64,000 nt of DNA, from NCBI GenBank assembly GCA_015956445.1, contig WIUZ02000021.1, forward strand, positions 558,001 to 622,000. The letters are read 5' to 3'. Source of the stretch: Thelephora terrestris (taxonomy: Eukaryota > Basidiomycota > Agaricomycetes > Thelephorales > Thelephoraceae). The notes below the pieces were generated by a model. The model ran no database searches and was not told where the DNA came from. It saw only the letters and a list, made by a program, of their open reading frames with translations. A program made the translations under genes and the position numbers. Positions within the stretch are counted from its first letter, which is position 1; each line of letters begins with the position of its first letter. Below are positions 1 through 12,300 of this stretch, piece by piece.

Positions 1-1
1 G

Positions 2-67
2 GACATTGTATTCCCTGACCGCCTGACGCCGTCGCAAAAGGAGGGGATCAAGAAAGTGCTGGGTTGA
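2..67 (+). CDS. C-terminal end of a type II (DnaJ B / Sis1-like) J-protein, partial
   Basis: The window opens inside the last exon of a gene. The frame starting at base 2 gives 21 residues, including VFPDRLTPSQKEG, and then a TGA at 65-67. An aromatic/hydrophobic 'VxFP' strand followed by a short helix with Gln-Lys is how the second C-terminal substrate-binding domain of type II Hsp40 co-chaperones ends. The next gene downstream ends in the same way (WEFVFPQKQ), so two J-protein genes appear to lie in tandem about 1 kb apart. The J-domain and everything upstream are outside the window, so membership rests on this short tail only. Confidence 0.55.
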   Translation, partial: DIVFPDRLTPSQKEGIKKVLG

Positions 68-1123
68 GGGGGATGCAGTTTACCAGTATGCGCCTTCTAT
101 CGTTGATGTTTAGATGGACGATCTTTCATTTGCACTGTATACTTAATCGTAATCCGCAATGTATCAGTACTACAATCTTTGCCAGTATCAGTCCACAGCC
201 ACGACAAAGCAGATATCGATGATCTCGAATAACTTTGAAAGCTCGTGGGAGATGTGACTGCGAGCGTGATCGCTGAAAATTGAAAGAGCGCGTCCCCTCC
301 TGCCACTCCCGTCCATGGACGCTCTCTAACTTAAAAAAACGACGTGATCCTCGTTTTGCTTCCCAAGCTCATACTGGGCATCTCTTAGAGGTTTCGTATC
401 TGGGGATGACTGTCCTGCGGGGCGGAACCTTGCGCCATGACATAAACGACCGTTCACACTCACAGCCGACACGCAACGAGGCGGCCCTCGTTTCATCCTC
501 GCGTGTTTTATTTGTCATCTTTGTTGCGCCTCTGCCCAAAACCCTCGAGGACGTCACCAATCCAAGCGCCTGGTGACCGACATTTTTGTCTGCGTGATGT
601 CCGGATCCTGTGATCTTCGGCTCCCAGTCCTGGCTTTTGCGTTTTTCAAGGAGATGGATGACACTAATTGTTTTGTGGATGTACGCCCCACCGGCGTGTT
701 CGTATCTTTGCAATCTTTTTCCCATTCAGATTTACCGGAAATAAAGGCAGTTCGTCATCGATGGAAGAATCGGCAACGATCATCGTTCTAAACGCCCTCT
801 ACGCCTCAAGTTTTAAATGAACTGGTCACTATACATCTCCCGGTCCTCTCACTTCCGTTCACACCCACCATCAGGGTCCAGCCCTTGACTTCTCTAGTTT
901 CCTCAGTGCAGTGCACCCAAACGCGTTTTCTTGTGCCCCTCCCATCACCACTTATATATCCTCCATCTCTCCTCTTATACCCGGGTATTTCCCCCCATGT
1001 TCTGAGCCTCTTACCACTCACTCACGCCTCCTCCGCGCCACGACGTCCATCGGATCACTGCCACTTCTTCGTTTAACCGTTCATAGTTTTTCTTTTCACT
1101 ACATTCCCTCACGACCAGCCAGC
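68..1123. other. Intergenic region and J-protein 5' leader
   Basis: I find no convincing gene here; the open frames have no recognisable domain. The last 200 bases or so before the ATG at 1124 are strongly C/T-rich, and a TATA-like TTATATA lies near 951, both common in fungal promoters. This is probably the terminator of the upstream J-protein plus the promoter of the downstream one. Confidence 0.5.
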
Positions 1124-3096
1124 ATGGCCATCGATAATTATTCCAGTTCCTCCCAGAGGACTGTCTGTTGTCGAATACTAGGTCTTGAGCTATCCGCCAC
1201 CCGCGAAGAAATAAAGTCGGCTTACAAGCAACTGGTGTGTTTTCATTTCCGCCCCACGCGAAATTTTCAATTAGCTCACCGATATCTTCGACCCTCTCCA
1301 GGCTCTCAAGTGGCATCCAGACCGACAAAAATCTCAAAAAGAATATGCGAAGGATCGTTTCGTCGAGGCAAGTTCACCCTCCCCGACTCTACCACGTATC
1401 CTCAACTTGACTCTGCCTTCTGCTCTTAGATCCATGAGGCGTACCAAACCTTGATGAACTTGACTCCAGTGTCTCCTCCTACGACAAGGGACCCACCAGA
1501 TTTCACGTCAACCCCCGCATCGAAGCCTTCTCATTTTTACGCCCAAACAGCCGGAAGCTCCACCTCATGTGATTCCTCGGGATCTGCTTCCAACGCATCC
1601 ACCCCACGGACATCCACCGATGAGCTGCCCACCCCCAAGGCGAGCAAGCATGCCAGGACACATTCAAAGACATCCACCGATGGCTTCCGAAGAGCACGGA
1701 CGAGGACCCTCTCAAGAGTAAAGAAGAGGTACATTTTGTCATTCGCTGTCGTCACGTTGAGCCGAGACTGATCACAGTTCACAGCGACAGGGCCCAGTTC
1801 ACGCGCACAGATTCGTCCGGCAGCAGTCGCTCAAACAACAACTCGAAACCTCATCACTCCTCAGGCCGCCACCACCATTCGAGCCGATCTCACAAATCGG
1901 ACCGCACAGAACCATCCTCATCAAATCGATCTCACTCTTCCAAGGACAAAGGAAAAGAGAAAGCCTCCTCCTCCTCGAAGCACTCGCATTCCCACCAGGA
2001 GCGTTCTTCGGATCGCTCTGATAGATCTGACCGTGATGAGCATCGTCGACACCGCAGCCACAGACACCGTTCGCGTACGCGCTCACGGTCCCGATCTCGA
2101 TCCCGTGACCGCTCTGAGCGCTCTGAACCCCACAGGCACTCAGACAAGGGGAAGGAGCGAGAGAGGAGTAAGCACAAGGATGCGAGGGCGGAGGAACACG
2201 AGACGAGGAAGGAGAAAGTTGAGAAGGAACCGACCAAGGTGCACAGAAAGGCAGACAAGGAAAGCGGACCGTCACCCAAGGAGAAGATGGAGAAGGTTGA
2301 GGAAGAAGTTGATGACCTTCCACCTCAGACATCCGATCCTCCCCTCCGGAGACCGATCATTGGGATCCCTCTGCGACCGAGCCATGCTCCGGACACCACT
2401 AATTCTGATTGGATCTTCCCTCTGCCTCTCACCTTGGAGGAACTCTTCTCCGGCACGAACTACAGGTTCCAGATTACCAGAAGACTGCGAAATCCTCCCA
2501 AGCACGATTCGAACCCAACATCCACCCCCAAATCAACCCACTCTTCCCTCGATGGCGACACGAACACTTCCACGATCCACGTCAATGTCGACATCCCACC
2601 GGGTGGCTACAAGAACATGACTCAGATGCGGTTCGAGGGTATGGGAAACCAACGGAAATCCGATGGGTCATTCCAGGACATCGTTTTCGTCGTTCAAGAG
2701 GTCCTTCACGATCGGTTCATCAGGATCCAGGACGACCTTGTGGCTCGGATTGAGCTGACATGGGATGAAGCTCTCCAGAAGGAAGACGTCATCCTCGTCG
2801 ATGGGCTACATGGCGAAAAGGTCGAGGTCCCGATCCCGAGGATCCCGGATGACAGCAAGGAGACCAGGATTCCAAAGGCTGGCATGCCGGTCAGGAATGC
2901 AAAGGACGAGGTCGTCAGTCGAGGCGATCTAGTCATCAGGCAAGTCTCTCCTCTACCCCTGGTCTTTTCGATAAAACTGACCTACTGAACCTGACATAGA
3001 TGGGAATTCGTTTTCCCCCAAAAGCAGTCGAGCTCGAAATGGCAGGCCCTGAAATCCAAGTTCAGTTGGCAATCGCCAAAGTCCACTGCACCTTGA
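1124..3096 (+). CDS. Type II J-protein (Hsp40 co-chaperone) with Ser/Arg/His-rich linker, five exons, two GC-AG introns
   Basis: Predicted exons 1124-1234, 1302-1367, 1430-1728, 1785-2939, 3000-3096; all phases agree, giving 575 residues. The J-domain spans about residues 10-66, with HPD at 42-44 on exon 2 and the helix IV-like IHEAYQTLM on exon 3. Residues about 150-300 are low-complexity and rich in Ser, His, Arg and Asp, in place of the Gly/Phe region of classical Sis1/DnaJB. The rest is a double-barrel substrate-binding region with IPPGGYKNMTQMRFEGMG and DGLHGEKVEVP, ending WEFVFPQKQ. No Cys-rich zinc domain is present, hence type II. Such proteins deliver clients to Hsp70 and stimulate its ATPase. 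The introns at 1368-1429 and 2940-2999 begin GCAAGT rather than GT. Fragments related to exon 4 recur at 9127-9364 and 28736-28893. An SR-like linker could mean a nuclear role, but that is inference. Confidence 0.88.
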
Positions 3097-4492
3097 GCCT
3101 TCGGTTCCTAGGGCTTGTCTTTAGGTCTTGTACTACCCTACGAGGGTGAATAAACCGCTTCAATGCTTCGACGGATGTGTCTTGCTGGTCGATCCGTGTT
3201 CCATTCTCCCTCTGACCCGAAACCTACCCTTTCCTGTGGTTCCCTCCGCCTTCCTTCTCACCTCCTCACCCCGCCTTTCTTCGCCTCTTTTTCCCACGAC
3301 CTGGTGTGTATACGGCCTACCAATACATAGTCGTTTTTCTCCTCTTCCTCATTTCCATCGTGCCATACACGTGGGAGCACTACCGGACATCAGCTCTCAA
3401 TGCCTTTTCATGAACATACCACGACCGCTCACGCCGTGTATATATGTTGCATCTTTCATCTCTTTTCCGGCGGCTCTGTTCAATCTCCCATCTCGTTTCA
3501 TCGGCACCGGTTTCTCATCCATACTTCTATCTCCTCCTGCAAATTTATTTCGATATTTTTTCCCACTTCCTTCCGCTTCCTCATATCTTTTCTGTTTAAT
3601 TCTGTACCTGATCCCTTGTCCCAGTTCAAACATGCATGTCGTGGATCGCATCTTTCATCGTGTACATACTTTCCATCCCTGTACTAATGTGTACGTTCTC
3701 CGTGGGGGTTTGAAGCCGCCATCGTATTCTTCAGTTTTTCACGTAGTGTAGCTTTTCTCCACGTAGTGCTGGTCGAGTTCTTTGCAATCAATACCAATTT
3801 CGTGACCACTTGGCGGCTCTGAATTCCTACCATCGGATATATCCGGCGGGCGGTCGAGGTGCATTGGAACGGAGGGCAAGCCCTTTGTTCATGAAACAAG
3901 CAGCAGACCGCACGCTACGCTGGCATAAGGCGGTTACTATAGCACAGCCGCGAGACTGCCATCTACACAATGTCAATGCCAAGCTGAGTATATGCCTCGC
4001 CGCCCTTGCTCGCCACGATCAAGTCGCAACCGTTGGGTTGCTGGTATCACTGTAAACCTGATCGGGTCACTACCGTTAGGTTCCCTCACTGACGACTTGC
4101 GTGTGGGCAATCAGGAGGTGTCCGCTAATAGTCGTTGCCGATGTTATAGGCCACCCAGGGTGTAGCGTATGTACAATATCTGTCCCGTTTTCTTCTAGAC
4201 GATCGGTCCTGGATCACTCCACAAGTTCGACGGTGTTCAAGAAAACGGGAACTAAGTTCTGGATGTTTGCTATAGTACACATGTTCCGGTCCTCACATAC
4301 GATATCCGATGGAACCATAGGCAGAAGGAAAACATACGCGAAAGATATATCAAGAAAGCATCACAGGGGTATTGAAGAGATCGCAATAGATTGGCCTAAA
4401 TCCCTAATCGTGGTTGCTGAGCGTGAAGTCCTGGATAGTCCGTGAACTGGAAGTTGACGTTGGAAAAACGACGAAACGTACCCTCGTCAAAG
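3097..4492. other. Intergenic, no supported gene
   Basis: The 3' side of the J-protein gene is pyrimidine-rich to about 3700 and holds open frames without domains. 3700-4490 holds nothing I recognise. The region ends at the stop codon of the minus-strand gene that follows. Confidence 0.5.
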
Positions 4493-6349
4493 TCAGGAAG
4501 AAACCGGTCGAGCCAAAAGCGGTGTAAGGCTTGAGATCTCCTTCGCAGGATTTAGCGATTTCACAGTCACATTCATCGTGGAGAGAACAAGGCCAAGTCC
4601 TCCCGTATTGGCAGTCATGGCACCCAGGGATTCGAAAGGAGATGATACGCTGATAGTCGGATTCGCTGACTTAGGTTTATCCTTTACTCCCGTCATCAAC
4701 TTGAATGCTCTAATTAAAGGCGGAAAAGTATCAGCTCCACTCACCGGTTGCGTTTGGATATGGAGACGGTCCTGGAGGACCCTTCGTCAGTTTACTACCT
4801 TCACAAAGCTGGCAGCTTACGTTGATGCCGATATCTCCGGGGACTGGGGTCGGAGCCTCGTTTACTCGGGGGCGAGACACCGGTGCCAGTTGTCCGACTG
4901 CGAACATGAATGAAAACTCGGATATCGACTCGTGAAAACCGTGGCGTACCCCCGTTTTCGTCGACCTCAACCCTTTCGATTATCGCAGACTCCTCTAGAA
5001 ACTTCAGCGTCTCTTCTTCGCTCCCCTGCGAAAGGGTGAGAAATCACGCCGAGACATAAGCAAGAAAGCGTACACGAATGAGGTCTTGAATGTCGCGATG
5101 ACTTAGTAACACCGACATCGCTTTGGTTCTCTGTTGAGATATTACTTAGAATTGATGGCACCTACGAAGAAATCCCGACCTCAAATATGAACCGTGCAAC
5201 AATGTCGAAGCCGTCGCGTGCATCCTTGGTGGGTTTCGTAAGCAACTGTAGGCGAGTGTGTTGTTTTGGACTGACCGGTGCTGCATTGTGGATCGCATTT
5301 GGGGCGGTCTCTGGGGAAATGGCCTCTGCCAAACCGTCAGAGCCGGAGATTCCAACCGCCACTGCTTTAGCATCGTCATCCTCACTATCTTCCTTTGGAA
5401 GTCGATGCGGTCCAGCCCCAGCCTTGAACAATCTGGGGATCAAAAACCTCCTGCGAAAAGTTATGTAACGAATGAAAACACATTCACTATAATCTTCTGG
5501 GGGTGAGGATGCAGAAGTTAGGCTCCCACCCATGTTCTGCACATTCGGTGCAGGAGGGCGGCGATGGGACCACTGTGGTCCACAGTTTGTGTGCACCGGT
5601 GAGCCCACAATGCGCCACGACCCCCACGTACCCGGGAGGTTGTCGACGGGCGCCACCGAGAAATCGCATCCGGTACGAGCTTTGACATCCGAGTAGACGA
5701 GCGACGCCCATTGCTTGGTCAAGTCAACTCCAGTCACGAGAATAGGGGCAACGTCCCCATGCCCTTTCGCCCTTGCGAATTCTACCCAAGACGCGTAGTA
5801 ACGTTTGGTGTACTCCTCGGCGCGGTGCATTCTTTCAACGTCTATTCTGTAGGTTGGATGGCTGGTGATCAAAATTGCGCCCCGCTCGTCGGTGAGTTCA
5901 AAGGAAAGCTTCGACCCGGGCTCCATGGACCTAGTGCGTTAGATCAATACGATACTAGACAACCGACCCAGGACATGTGCCCACACACCACCCAATATCA
6001 CGTCCACTACCAACGTCTGACCCATTCTGCTTGATGGACCCTGTGCGTAGATATCCTGGGGAACGGGGCATTCTTACGGTCGCAGGGCCCACCTCCAAAG
6101 GGCTGAAATCAGGGGGAACGTCGACGCCGAGCATCCTGGATCCTAAAATATCCCCCGCAGAGAATAGAAAGTGAAACCTCCCGTTGCGAACATAACCGAC
6201 ATCGCCCAATTTGACTCGCTCATAGCCAGCAAGGGGACTGGGCTCCCTGCGAACGATGTCAGAATTTATCTGCGGGAGAAGTGGACCGTTACCAACCAGA
6301 GAGGGTCACCAAAGCCGTGGAAATCCAACAGACTGCATGGTGTGAGTCT
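4493..6349 (-). CDS. Agaricomycete-type uncharacterised family protein, copy A; start codon not certain
   Basis: Eight exons fit in phase on the minus strand: 6349-6293, 6269-6040, 5930-5276, 5224-5180, 5130-5074, 5025-4821, 4771-4745, 4707-4493 (TGA). Exon 2 has LGDVGYVRNGRFHFLFSAG and a VDVPPDF segment. Exon 3 has the core GAILITSHPTYR, YTKRYYASWVEFAR and ILVTGVDLTKQWASL. From memory, this arrangement (DVGY head, then GAxL, SWxxFAR and LVTGxxLT) is typical of an uncharacterised family expanded in mushroom-forming fungi. I know no function. Copy B next door aligns exon by exon. The position of B's ATG reads AGA here (6349-6347), and B's exon 2 donor GT reads AT here, although a GT in the same phase lies 14 bases further on (after 6040). 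Copy A may therefore be decaying, or may start further upstream. Confidence 0.6.
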
Positions 6350-6526
6350 GCCTGGGAACTCGGAATGATGGCAAATAAACGTACTTTTTGTAGGTTTTCC
6401 AAGGTGGGGAAGGCCCGTGAAGACTATTGAGAGTTGACCTTCTACTATTGGGGGTACTGGGAAGGGATGGCACGTTGGTAGCCGGATCTGGTAACTTAGT
6501 TTCACCCTAAATAGTCGTGAGTATAC

Positions 6527-8082
6527 TCAGCCCCATCGGGTAAATGCGAACTCACAGTGATGTCGATACCCTCCCTTCCCTCGAAGCGAGTTAGTTCCCC
6601 AACTATGGAATATGTGAACTTTGATATCAACTTGGAAAAACAGCGGCCTACCACCGTTTTCGTCAACCTTAACCCGCTCGATTATTCTAGACCCTTCTAG
6701 CCGCTGTTTCATCTCGTCTTCGTTCGCCTAAGCAAGAGTGAAAAACCTGGCGATGGCGAATGACATGACCAAAAGACGGACGTGGATGAGGTCTTGATTG
6801 TCATTGTAATGCAATAACAAAGATGTTGCTTTGGTTCTCTGTGGTCATGGTTTGAAATCGGTAGCGCCTTGAACAAGACTCTGACCTCAAATATGAATTT
6901 TGCAACAATTGCAAGGTCGTCACGGTCATCCTTGGTGAGTTTGAATGAGCGATCACACGCAAATGCATTAATGGACTGACCAGCGGTGGATCGTTGGTCT
7001 TGTTTTGGCTAGCATCTTGTGTCGAATCGCCATCATCGGGGCGGAAGGGTTCGACCGCCACTGTACCTGTGTCATAATTCCCGGAGTCTCCCCCTGGGAG
7101 TTGATGTGGCCCAGCCCTTGCCCTTAGTATCCAGTACTTCATCGTGAAGTAGCTGAGGAAAATGCATTGGTTGTGATCCGGTGGAATCCGTAATCCCGGA
7201 GCGAGGCTCGGGTCCTGGTTTCCCTGTGCAGGGAGAATCTGTAATCGCGGAGTGACGCCCAGGCTCTGGTTCCCCTGTGCAGGAGGAATTAATGGCCCGC
7301 CGTTCGTGTGCACCAATGGGTCCTGAGTGTTCCATGATCCCCACGCGGTGAGAGACCCAGAACCGGCGGCAGGAACTCCCACTGTGAAATCGCATCCCAC
7401 GCGGGATTTACGATCTGAGCAAGCCATCGAAGCAAATTGCTTGGTCAAGGCGACTCCGGTCACAAGAATAGGCCGCTCATTTCCGTGACCGTTGTCCCGT
7501 GCAAATTTCACCCAGGACGTGTAGTGTCTTTTGGTGTATTCCCCAGCATCACCCGTCCTTTCGATGTCTTCGCAGTAGGTCCAGTGGTTGGTGATCAAAA
7601 CAGCACCTGTCTTGGTGGTGAGTTCAAAAGACAACTTTGTGTTGGGCTCCACAGGGCTGTTGCGTTAGATCAACACGGTAGGGGCAACTGGCCCAGAACA
7701 TGCGCACACACACCAAGGAACGGTAAGTTCAGCTTTAACCTTCAATTCCACCCCAACCTGCCTGACGCTGGCCGTGCGTAGATACCCTGGGGGACGGTAC
7801 CTCTGTACGATCCCCTCGAGTTTCAAAGGAATGAACTTAGGGGGAACGTCAACCCCGAGCACCCTCGACCCTAACTCATCTCCCGCAGAGAATAGAAGAT
7901 GAAACCTTCCTTTACGAATATAGCCGACATCGCCAAGTCTGACTTGGTGATAGCTGTAGATAGGGCTAGGATCCCTATGATAGTTGGAGTCAGACTGAAT
8001 TTACGGTGACGGAGGAGATGATTGTGAACCAAAGGGGATGGCCACGGTGGTAAGGAGCAAATGCACTATGTTGTGTGAGCAT
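6527..8082 (-). CDS. Agaricomycete-type uncharacterised family protein, copy B
   Basis: Minus-strand paralogue of copy A. ATG at 8082-8080 begins MLTQHSAFAPYHRGHPLW. Well-supported exons: 7994-7786 (LGDVGYIRKGRFH, VDVPPKF), 7656-6981 (GAVLITNHWTY, HYTSWVKFAR, ILVTGVALTKQFAS), 6930-6886, 6838-6782 and 6727-6556, all phase-consistent. The first junction, from about 8030 to 7994, does not fit in phase with the GT I can see, so exon 1 is provisional. If the 6556 donor is not used, the frame reads to a TGA at 6527. The 3' exons 7 and 8 of copy A have no clear counterpart here. Residues after about 150 are Pro/Asn/Gly-rich and poorly conserved between copies, while the N-terminal core is well conserved. 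Function unknown. Confidence 0.62.
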
Positions 8083-8899
8083 GACTTGGAAGCACGAAGG
8101 CAAGGAAAGGAGCATACTGCTTATAGACATCCCAGGGTCTGGGAGCACTGGAGGACATGAAAGGCGTGTTGTTTTCCCCAGGCCCCTGCATCGCACAAGA
8201 TATATGAGGGTTATGAGGGTGTCTTCCCACGGACTCGTGTCACCCCCATTTTGTGTGGGTCCACCACTGAAAACCACACATCGACTCACGGAAGTGGAAG
8301 AGGTCGAAAAAGGTGCGAACAAGGCACAGAAACACGAAAAAAGTTTTTCTCGTTGTTCTTGATGCTTATGATCAGCTAGATAGGTGCAACCTTCCCTACC
8401 ACCATGACACCCCCACTAACCACTTGAGTTGATCACTTTGTCTTGAGTGAATTGGTTACGTGCACGTCCTTCATACTATATCAATCACTAGTAGAGAACG
8501 TGCACGAGAGTTCGTACGCCCACTCTCATGCGCTCTTGACCGCCATTGAAAACAGTCACGGTATATTAGCTTATGCGTGCGTGAGACATTTTGGGCGACT
8601 GTCCTTAACACTAGACATATCTCTGACCGCTCTTGTTGGGGAAGTCCCCCGATCACCAGACTTTCCACGGTTTGCTGATGCTGTTGAGCCAGGAACACGA
8701 CCTTGCAAGTGACACCCTTCTACAACGTTTGGAGTCCTGACAAAAATGATCCAACAGGTGATTGTCCGTAAGGTTACACCGTATACACACGCCTCGAGAA
8801 TGCTTGATATGTCAGTCATTGTCTCATTGTATGCTTGAGCCGGCGCCAGGAGTCAAATGATGGCAAAACCTGCCATTCCCTCAATGGTGGCACAAACAC
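8083..8899. other. Intergenic upstream of copy B
   Basis: No supported gene. Around 8652-8680 lies a stretch of about 24 bases (GACTTTCCACGGTTTGCTGATG and similar) that is nearly repeated at 54857-54880 beside the F-box relics. It may be a trace of a dispersed repeat. Confidence 0.4.
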
Positions 8900-9110
8900 G
8901 TCTAATGATTCTGTCCTTTGCCATCGTCAATGCTCTAATCAAAGGCAGAAAAGTGACATTCCCGCTCACCAGTCGTGGTTGTATATAATGATGGTCCTGG
9001 AGGACCCTTCATCAGTCTATTTCGTCACAAAGCTGGGAGTTTACGGTGATGTCAATACCTCCAGGACTGGTGTTGAAACCTCATTTCTCTGGGGCGAGCC
9101 AGGCTGCCAA
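8900..9110 (-). pseudogene. Third, truncated copy (C) of the uncharacterised family: 3' part only
   Basis: Read on the minus strand, this block aligns with the end of copy A. It has the counterpart of exon 6's 3' end (GGTATTGACATCACC then a GTAAAC donor), of mini-exon 7 after a CTCCAG acceptor, and of the intron with TTTGATTAG before exon 8. Exons 1-5 are missing: the copy stops near 9110 and J-protein-like sequence begins shortly after. It is therefore a duplicated stump, not a gene. Confidence 0.65.
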
Positions 9111-9126
9111 GGCTTTTTTTACCGCT

Positions 9127-9364
9127 GCAAGCGCTTTGCGCGTGCAAATCCGTCCGGCAGCGGTCGCTCAAGCGACTTAAAACCTCATTGCTTTTCATGC
9201 TGCCACCGTGACCTCCATTCAACGAGTCGATCACATAGGTCAAATCGTTCAAACCGTCCGAAGCTCTCGCACTCTCGTTGGGAGCTTTCTTCACATTGCT
9301 CTGACGGATTCGACCGTGATGAGTATCGTCGACACTGCAGCCACAGACACAATTCGCGTTCGCG
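9127..9364 (+). pseudogene. Relic copy of J-protein exon 4, left part
   Basis: Same orientation as the J-protein gene and clearly alignable with its bases from about 1801 to 2073: CGTCCGGCAGC, the His/Ser-coding stretch, and GACCGTGATGAG then TATCGTCGACACTGCAGCC. The relic has internal losses and no open frame of its own. It begins close to where exon 4 of the parent begins, suggesting the duplicate was truncated there. It is cut at 9364 by the DNA transposon; the last 7 bases, GTTCGCG (9358-9364), are the left target-site duplicate. The right part resumes at 28736. Confidence 0.75.
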
Positions 9365-9387
9365 TGGGGATGGGCAACGCGCACCAA
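9365..9387 (+). repeat. Left terminal inverted repeat of the DNA transposon
   Basis: TGGGGATGGGCAACGCGCAC, continuing CAA. Compared with the right end in reverse complement, the first 12 bases are identical, and the two then share a CACCAA block with small differences between. Confidence 0.82.
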
Positions 9388-12300
9388 AATTTTAGTCTCG
9401 ATCATCGTCGATTTTAACCCTCCAGTCCGCAACTCGGTTGGAGGTGTTTTAGTTTAATGTAGTCACTCGTTTGTGAGATGGATATGTCAGAAACCGCGCA
9501 ATCATAAATTCCCTGGAGTTTGGTTCAGACTAGATTTTCCCGCCCAGGCACCAGTGACAATGTTCACATATTTCACCGACCAAAAAATGTGAAAATCCAC
9601 CCAGCTATCGTGCTACGTGCACGAATGGTATCTTGAATTATTCCCTTGATGAGAATAGCACTGCGGAACCAGGGTTGGTTCGTTGCGGACTCGCGAGTTT
9701 GTTGAGGCGCGGTTACCATATATGTACATGCACTAGTTACATAATCAAAACATAAAGATCTGTGAACCGGGCGGAAAGGGGGATTGCAAAATTTCGCTCT
9801 GCACCACTACCCACTCAGCCCTCTACACTTCACAAAATGCCTCTTGTGGGCCGCCAGAGAACAAAACTTCAGAAGGCTCACACCGCCGCGATGGGGAGAC
9901 AACGGGGACTTCCGAGGTCTGATGCGAAGGCCGAGGTGATTGACCCAAAAAACCGCCGCCTCTTCTCGCTAGTGCGGAAGGAGCTCAGGAAGGAAAGAAA
10001 AGAAAAAAAACAGTTGGAGTATAACTTCCAAAGGAGGGAACAAACCAGGAAAATGCGGGAGGAGTTGGAGATGAAGAAGACAGAGGATCAAATCCAGGCA
10101 GCGACTGAAGCAGCCGAAGAAAGATATAAGGGAAGATTCGAAGAATGGAGAAAAGAGAAGGAATGCCTGAAGAAGAACATAGCGCGGCTCGATGCCCGCG
10201 ACCGTTGAGAGCCGTTGAGGATCCAACATGCAATCCAACAGTTCGAAAAACACAGCCATGACACCAGCGCGGTTCAGCCGGTCATCCGGTACGTCAAGGA
10301 CAAGCGAGGGGTTGTCCAGGACTGGGCGCGCAACGCGATCTTGACACTGGTTAACCAAGGGGTTCCGATGTCGAAGACGTGGGACGTGACGAGTGCGAAT
10401 GCGAAGGCGTTAGGCGTGGTGATTGTTGGGACGTGGAGCATCCGAACGAGCTGTCGAGTTGTTCGTGAGGGTGGTATTGCAGCCGGGCTCATGATTGTTG
10501 AATATGTCCTAATGTGTATAGGTCAGTGTTAAGCTCAGAGGCATGTTCGCTTTTTTATTCACCATTGATAGCGATGACTATGAGTGGCGACGGAACCTCG
10601 CATAAAAGCATCCAATACTCGTCGAGGTATGCTGTCGTCATCCCTCTGAACAGCCAACCACCAAAGGATTGCTTCCTTGGGATCACTCCCAAGGTAAACC
10701 ACACGACCGCCACACAATTCGAGGGATGGAAGGAGACGCTTCAACACCTCTGCGACAATTTCAACAAAAGCCCTCTTGGGAACGAGGCACCTGCAGACCC
10801 TACCCGTATGTGGCAGAAGTTGAAAGGATACCTCAGTGACCATGCGTCGGACCAGAAGAAGCTTTCCGCCGCGTTGGAGAGGTACCGGTGGGAGTGCGAT
10901 CGAGAGCTTCGGGGCCAAGCCGCGATGGTGTCGGACGAACATGTAGAGGAACGAAATCAGGTGATGGTGGAGAAAGGCAAGGAGCTGATGGAAGAAATAG
11001 GTGGTCCAGACTGTTATCTGGCGCTGCCTGTTGACGAGCAGATTCGATTCGCGAAGAGGTTGGTTCGCGAGGCGCAGATTTGCCTCGGTGAACAGGCCTA
11101 CCAACGGCTGTCGCCAGAAGAGAAGGAGGTTGTCGACTGGTGGGTCTGGTCCGGGTGTGCGATGCATAAAGATCTTAATGCGATGAAAGCGGGAGCAGAT
11201 AGAATGTCGAGATGGTGGGTTGAATTTGGGGAGGGAGTGGCACCGGTGGCCTTGATGAACAAGTTCAAGACTATCGCAGCAAAATCTGGATCAGTACCCG
11301 AAGGGAGCATCGTTGGACCTGGAGACAGAGGGGGAGTGAAGGTAACCGACCTTCTTGGTTCACTGGTTAAGCATAGGGAAACAAAGAAGGGGCATCAAGA
11401 ACGCTTCCGAGCCTTTTCGGTTGAATTCCTCGGGATCCCGCGGCCGGTTCAGTTCCCGGACACGAGCAACAACCGGTACCAGAGTCACGGCCTTGCCGCC
11501 ACTGAAATCCTCCACCACCTAGATCTCTACCTCGCATTCTTACAATTGGTAGCTGACTCGAAATCCCTGGGGAACGAACTAAATCACCTCGAACGGAACG
11601 TGCAAGCCGGCCTCAATGACCCTCCCACCCGCACGGAACTTTGCGTCCTATCCCTCTACTCCCAAGCGATCAGTATTCCATTTTCGCAGCACATCCGTAC
11701 ACCAAGCAATGCATCTTTGAATGGGTTAGACCTTGGCCCGGTCTACGACCGAATCAAACGACATATGGAGGCTGTGATCAACAATCCTGATATATTGCTT
11801 GGGCGTGGGGCCTCGCAGGAAGTTGGGACACTATATGGAGAAGAGTGGAACAACGCAGATGTGATTCAGTTCATTCGAGACAATGCAGATTCCTTCCCCC
11901 ACCTACAAAAAATTCTGATCGAGTTCTTTCGAGGTGCCCTCAAAACATGGAACGAGTTTGCCAAAGACATCTGCGGGAACCCCAAGGTGACAGAGGCTAC
12001 CCCAGAGCAACGCCGCCTCGCCTTCAGGCACCCAACAAATGATCTCAATGAGGGTGCACTTGGCACTCTCCGACAAGAGTATCGCGCATATCCCAACATC
12101 ACCTTCGGAATGGTCAACGCAAAACTGATGTGCAAGTAAGCTGCTTTAATTTATATATCAACACATGGTTTACCATGAACAAAGGCTAAATCCCGGTGTT
12201 GTCGAGTACACATCAAACCTTCCCCCCGCGTGCCGGCGTTACCTTCGAGGCGCAGCCCGAGAACAGGATCAAAACAAAACATATCAAAACTTCCTCCTCT

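Noticed and set aside
3128-3751. 207-codon plus-strand frame after the J-protein stop
   Set aside because: Pyrimidine-rich 3' region; the sequence is Phe/Ser/Pro-rich by composition only.
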